Shown: positions 62,936 to 64,000 of the stretch, piece after piece | How positions within the stretch are numbered: position 1 is the stretch's first letter | How the letters are laid out: every line of letters starts with the position of its first letter | Assembly: GCA_030522415.1 (NCBI GenBank) | Contig: CM060109.1 | Coordinates: forward strand, 6,023,655 to 6,087,654 | Reading direction: 5' to 3' | Source: Channallabes apus | Taxonomy: Eukaryota > Chordata > Actinopteri > Siluriformes > Clariidae | DNA length: 64,000 nucleotides | The notes under the pieces: model-generated | Told to the model about the DNA's origin: nothing | What the model saw: the letters and a program-made list of their open reading frames with translations, nothing else | Databases searched by the model: none | Position numbers and translations under genes: made by a program

Positions 62936-63729
62936 AGCTTTAGCAATACTCTGATAAAAATTAGCTTTTTCTCCAACAGCTACCATTTGCTCCAGATTCA
63001 TTGCCCTCTCATCCGCTAAACATTTACTGAACATATTGTTTCATAATGTCTCACTTTCATGATTTGCCCCACACTTTTGCCCTTTTCCTTTAAGTAATAT
63101 ATATATATTCTTGTTTCTGTTGAACTATCTCCTTTGTTTAGCTGTATGCTTCCTGCGTATAGCCAGGACTAAACACTGTTCAAGAAGAAAGGCTCTGCAT
63201 GTTAGCTAACCATGTTCATACTCTCTGCTGCCCCCATCTGGTGATAGGAAAAAGTGCAATCCACCTGTCATACAATCTACGAGAGAATTTGGGGAGTCTT
63301 TAGTCTTTGCACCCAGGTTTAAAGATTAGTTGGGTTTGACATTTAAATGTTATGTAATATGTTTATTTCGCTTCAATCCCACTTCTGCATTTGCATGCTC
63401 ATGAAGCTCCGCCTCGAGGATCTTAGTTGCCCCGTAGTGTAGAGTAGAGTGTGTGCTAAATGATTGGTTGAAGGTGCATCCAAACACAGACAAGGATAAA
63501 AAAAAAAAACCCTATGTGTTTTCATTTTTTTTAATATGGATTTTGTTTCACATTGTCTTGTTTCTAAGACGACTGATGATGCATCAATCAAGCAGTAAAT
63601 AAATATCAGTCAAATCATTTATATCTGAGCAGAATGTGGGACAACTCTAAGAGAACTTTTTTTTTCCCCTAATGTAGGTCCTGTCACTCATCCATTCACT
63701 CTGTCAGTCATTTGCACGCTGCACCCCGG

Positions 63730-64000
63730 CGGCTACATAAGGAATGGGCTTGTAACTGAGTCTAGAGACAGATGGCTTCTATTTATAGGTTTCCGGAGAT
63801 GTGTGAAGTTTCTTGGGATCTCTCAGAGAGGTTTCAGCTCCTTAAGGGGCCTGTGCGGTGCCACGGGGCCTTCCCCTTTAAAGCTGGTTTCTCCGCTGAG
63901 AATATAAAAGGTACGGGCTAAACAAAGCTGCACTTGGCTTCGGATGCTGTTTGTTTCTCTTTGAAAGCAATCTGATCCGCATCTCCTTGGAGAAAAAGCC
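63730..64000 (+). promoter_or_regulatory. Putative muscle-type promoter of a gene beyond the right edge
   Basis: TATA box TATAAAAG at 63903-63910. Upstream are a perfect MEF2 site CTATTTATAG (63779-63788), an E-box CAGATG (63769-63774), a GGAATG MCAT-type site (63741-63746) and an overlapping CTACATAAGG (63733-63742). About 90 nt of possible 5' UTR follow, with only a 6-codon ATG frame. No coding exon is inside the window, so the gene is unknown. Confidence 0.5.

Overview
The window looks like nuclear DNA of a teleost fish. Coding exons are short and separated by AT-rich introns full of microsatellites, Tc1/mariner relics, tRNA-derived SINEs and one LINE. The SINE and Tc1 types resemble those common in otophysan fish such as catfish or cyprinids, but that placement is only an impression from memory.

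Two protein genes are clear, and they converge. (1) map2, microtubule-associated protein 2, plus strand: 15 coding exons from 3482 to 32570. Every splice phase joins, giving 1779 codons plus stop, and the first coding exon or exons lie upstream of the window. It carries the PKA RII-anchoring helix, a giant 3276-nt projection-domain exon with a 9-residue acidic repeat, the Pro-rich region, the tau-type microtubule-binding repeats on exons of 93, 82 and 113 nt as in tau, and the conserved C-terminus. A long 3' UTR probably runs to about 36020. (2) myl1, fast skeletal myosin alkali (essential) light chain, minus strand: six coding exons, 47738 down to 39903, 199 codons, with a TATA-type promoter near 47834.

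Layout: 1-3440 upstream intron with a 1.39-kb TTAA-flanked element; 3482-36020 map2 with repeat-rich introns; 36020-39450 intergenic repeats; 39450-47850 myl1, with a 1.6-kb broken Tc1-like transposon in its fourth intron; 48320-50460 an unusual A/C-rich decayed tandem repeat split by two SINEs; 52110-54470 a terminal-inverted-repeat element holding CpG-rich foldback repeats; 55150-57875 a dead CR1/L2-like LINE; 57900-63700 decayed transposons and SINEs; 63730-64000 what looks like a muscle-type promoter reading out of the right edge.

I found no wholly new multi-gene system. The most interesting signals concern splicing of map2 (a TG repeat in place of the polypyrimidine tract before the RII-anchor exon, a GC-AG intron, a CA repeat fused to a donor site) and two unusual repeat structures (48320-50460 and 53219-53886).
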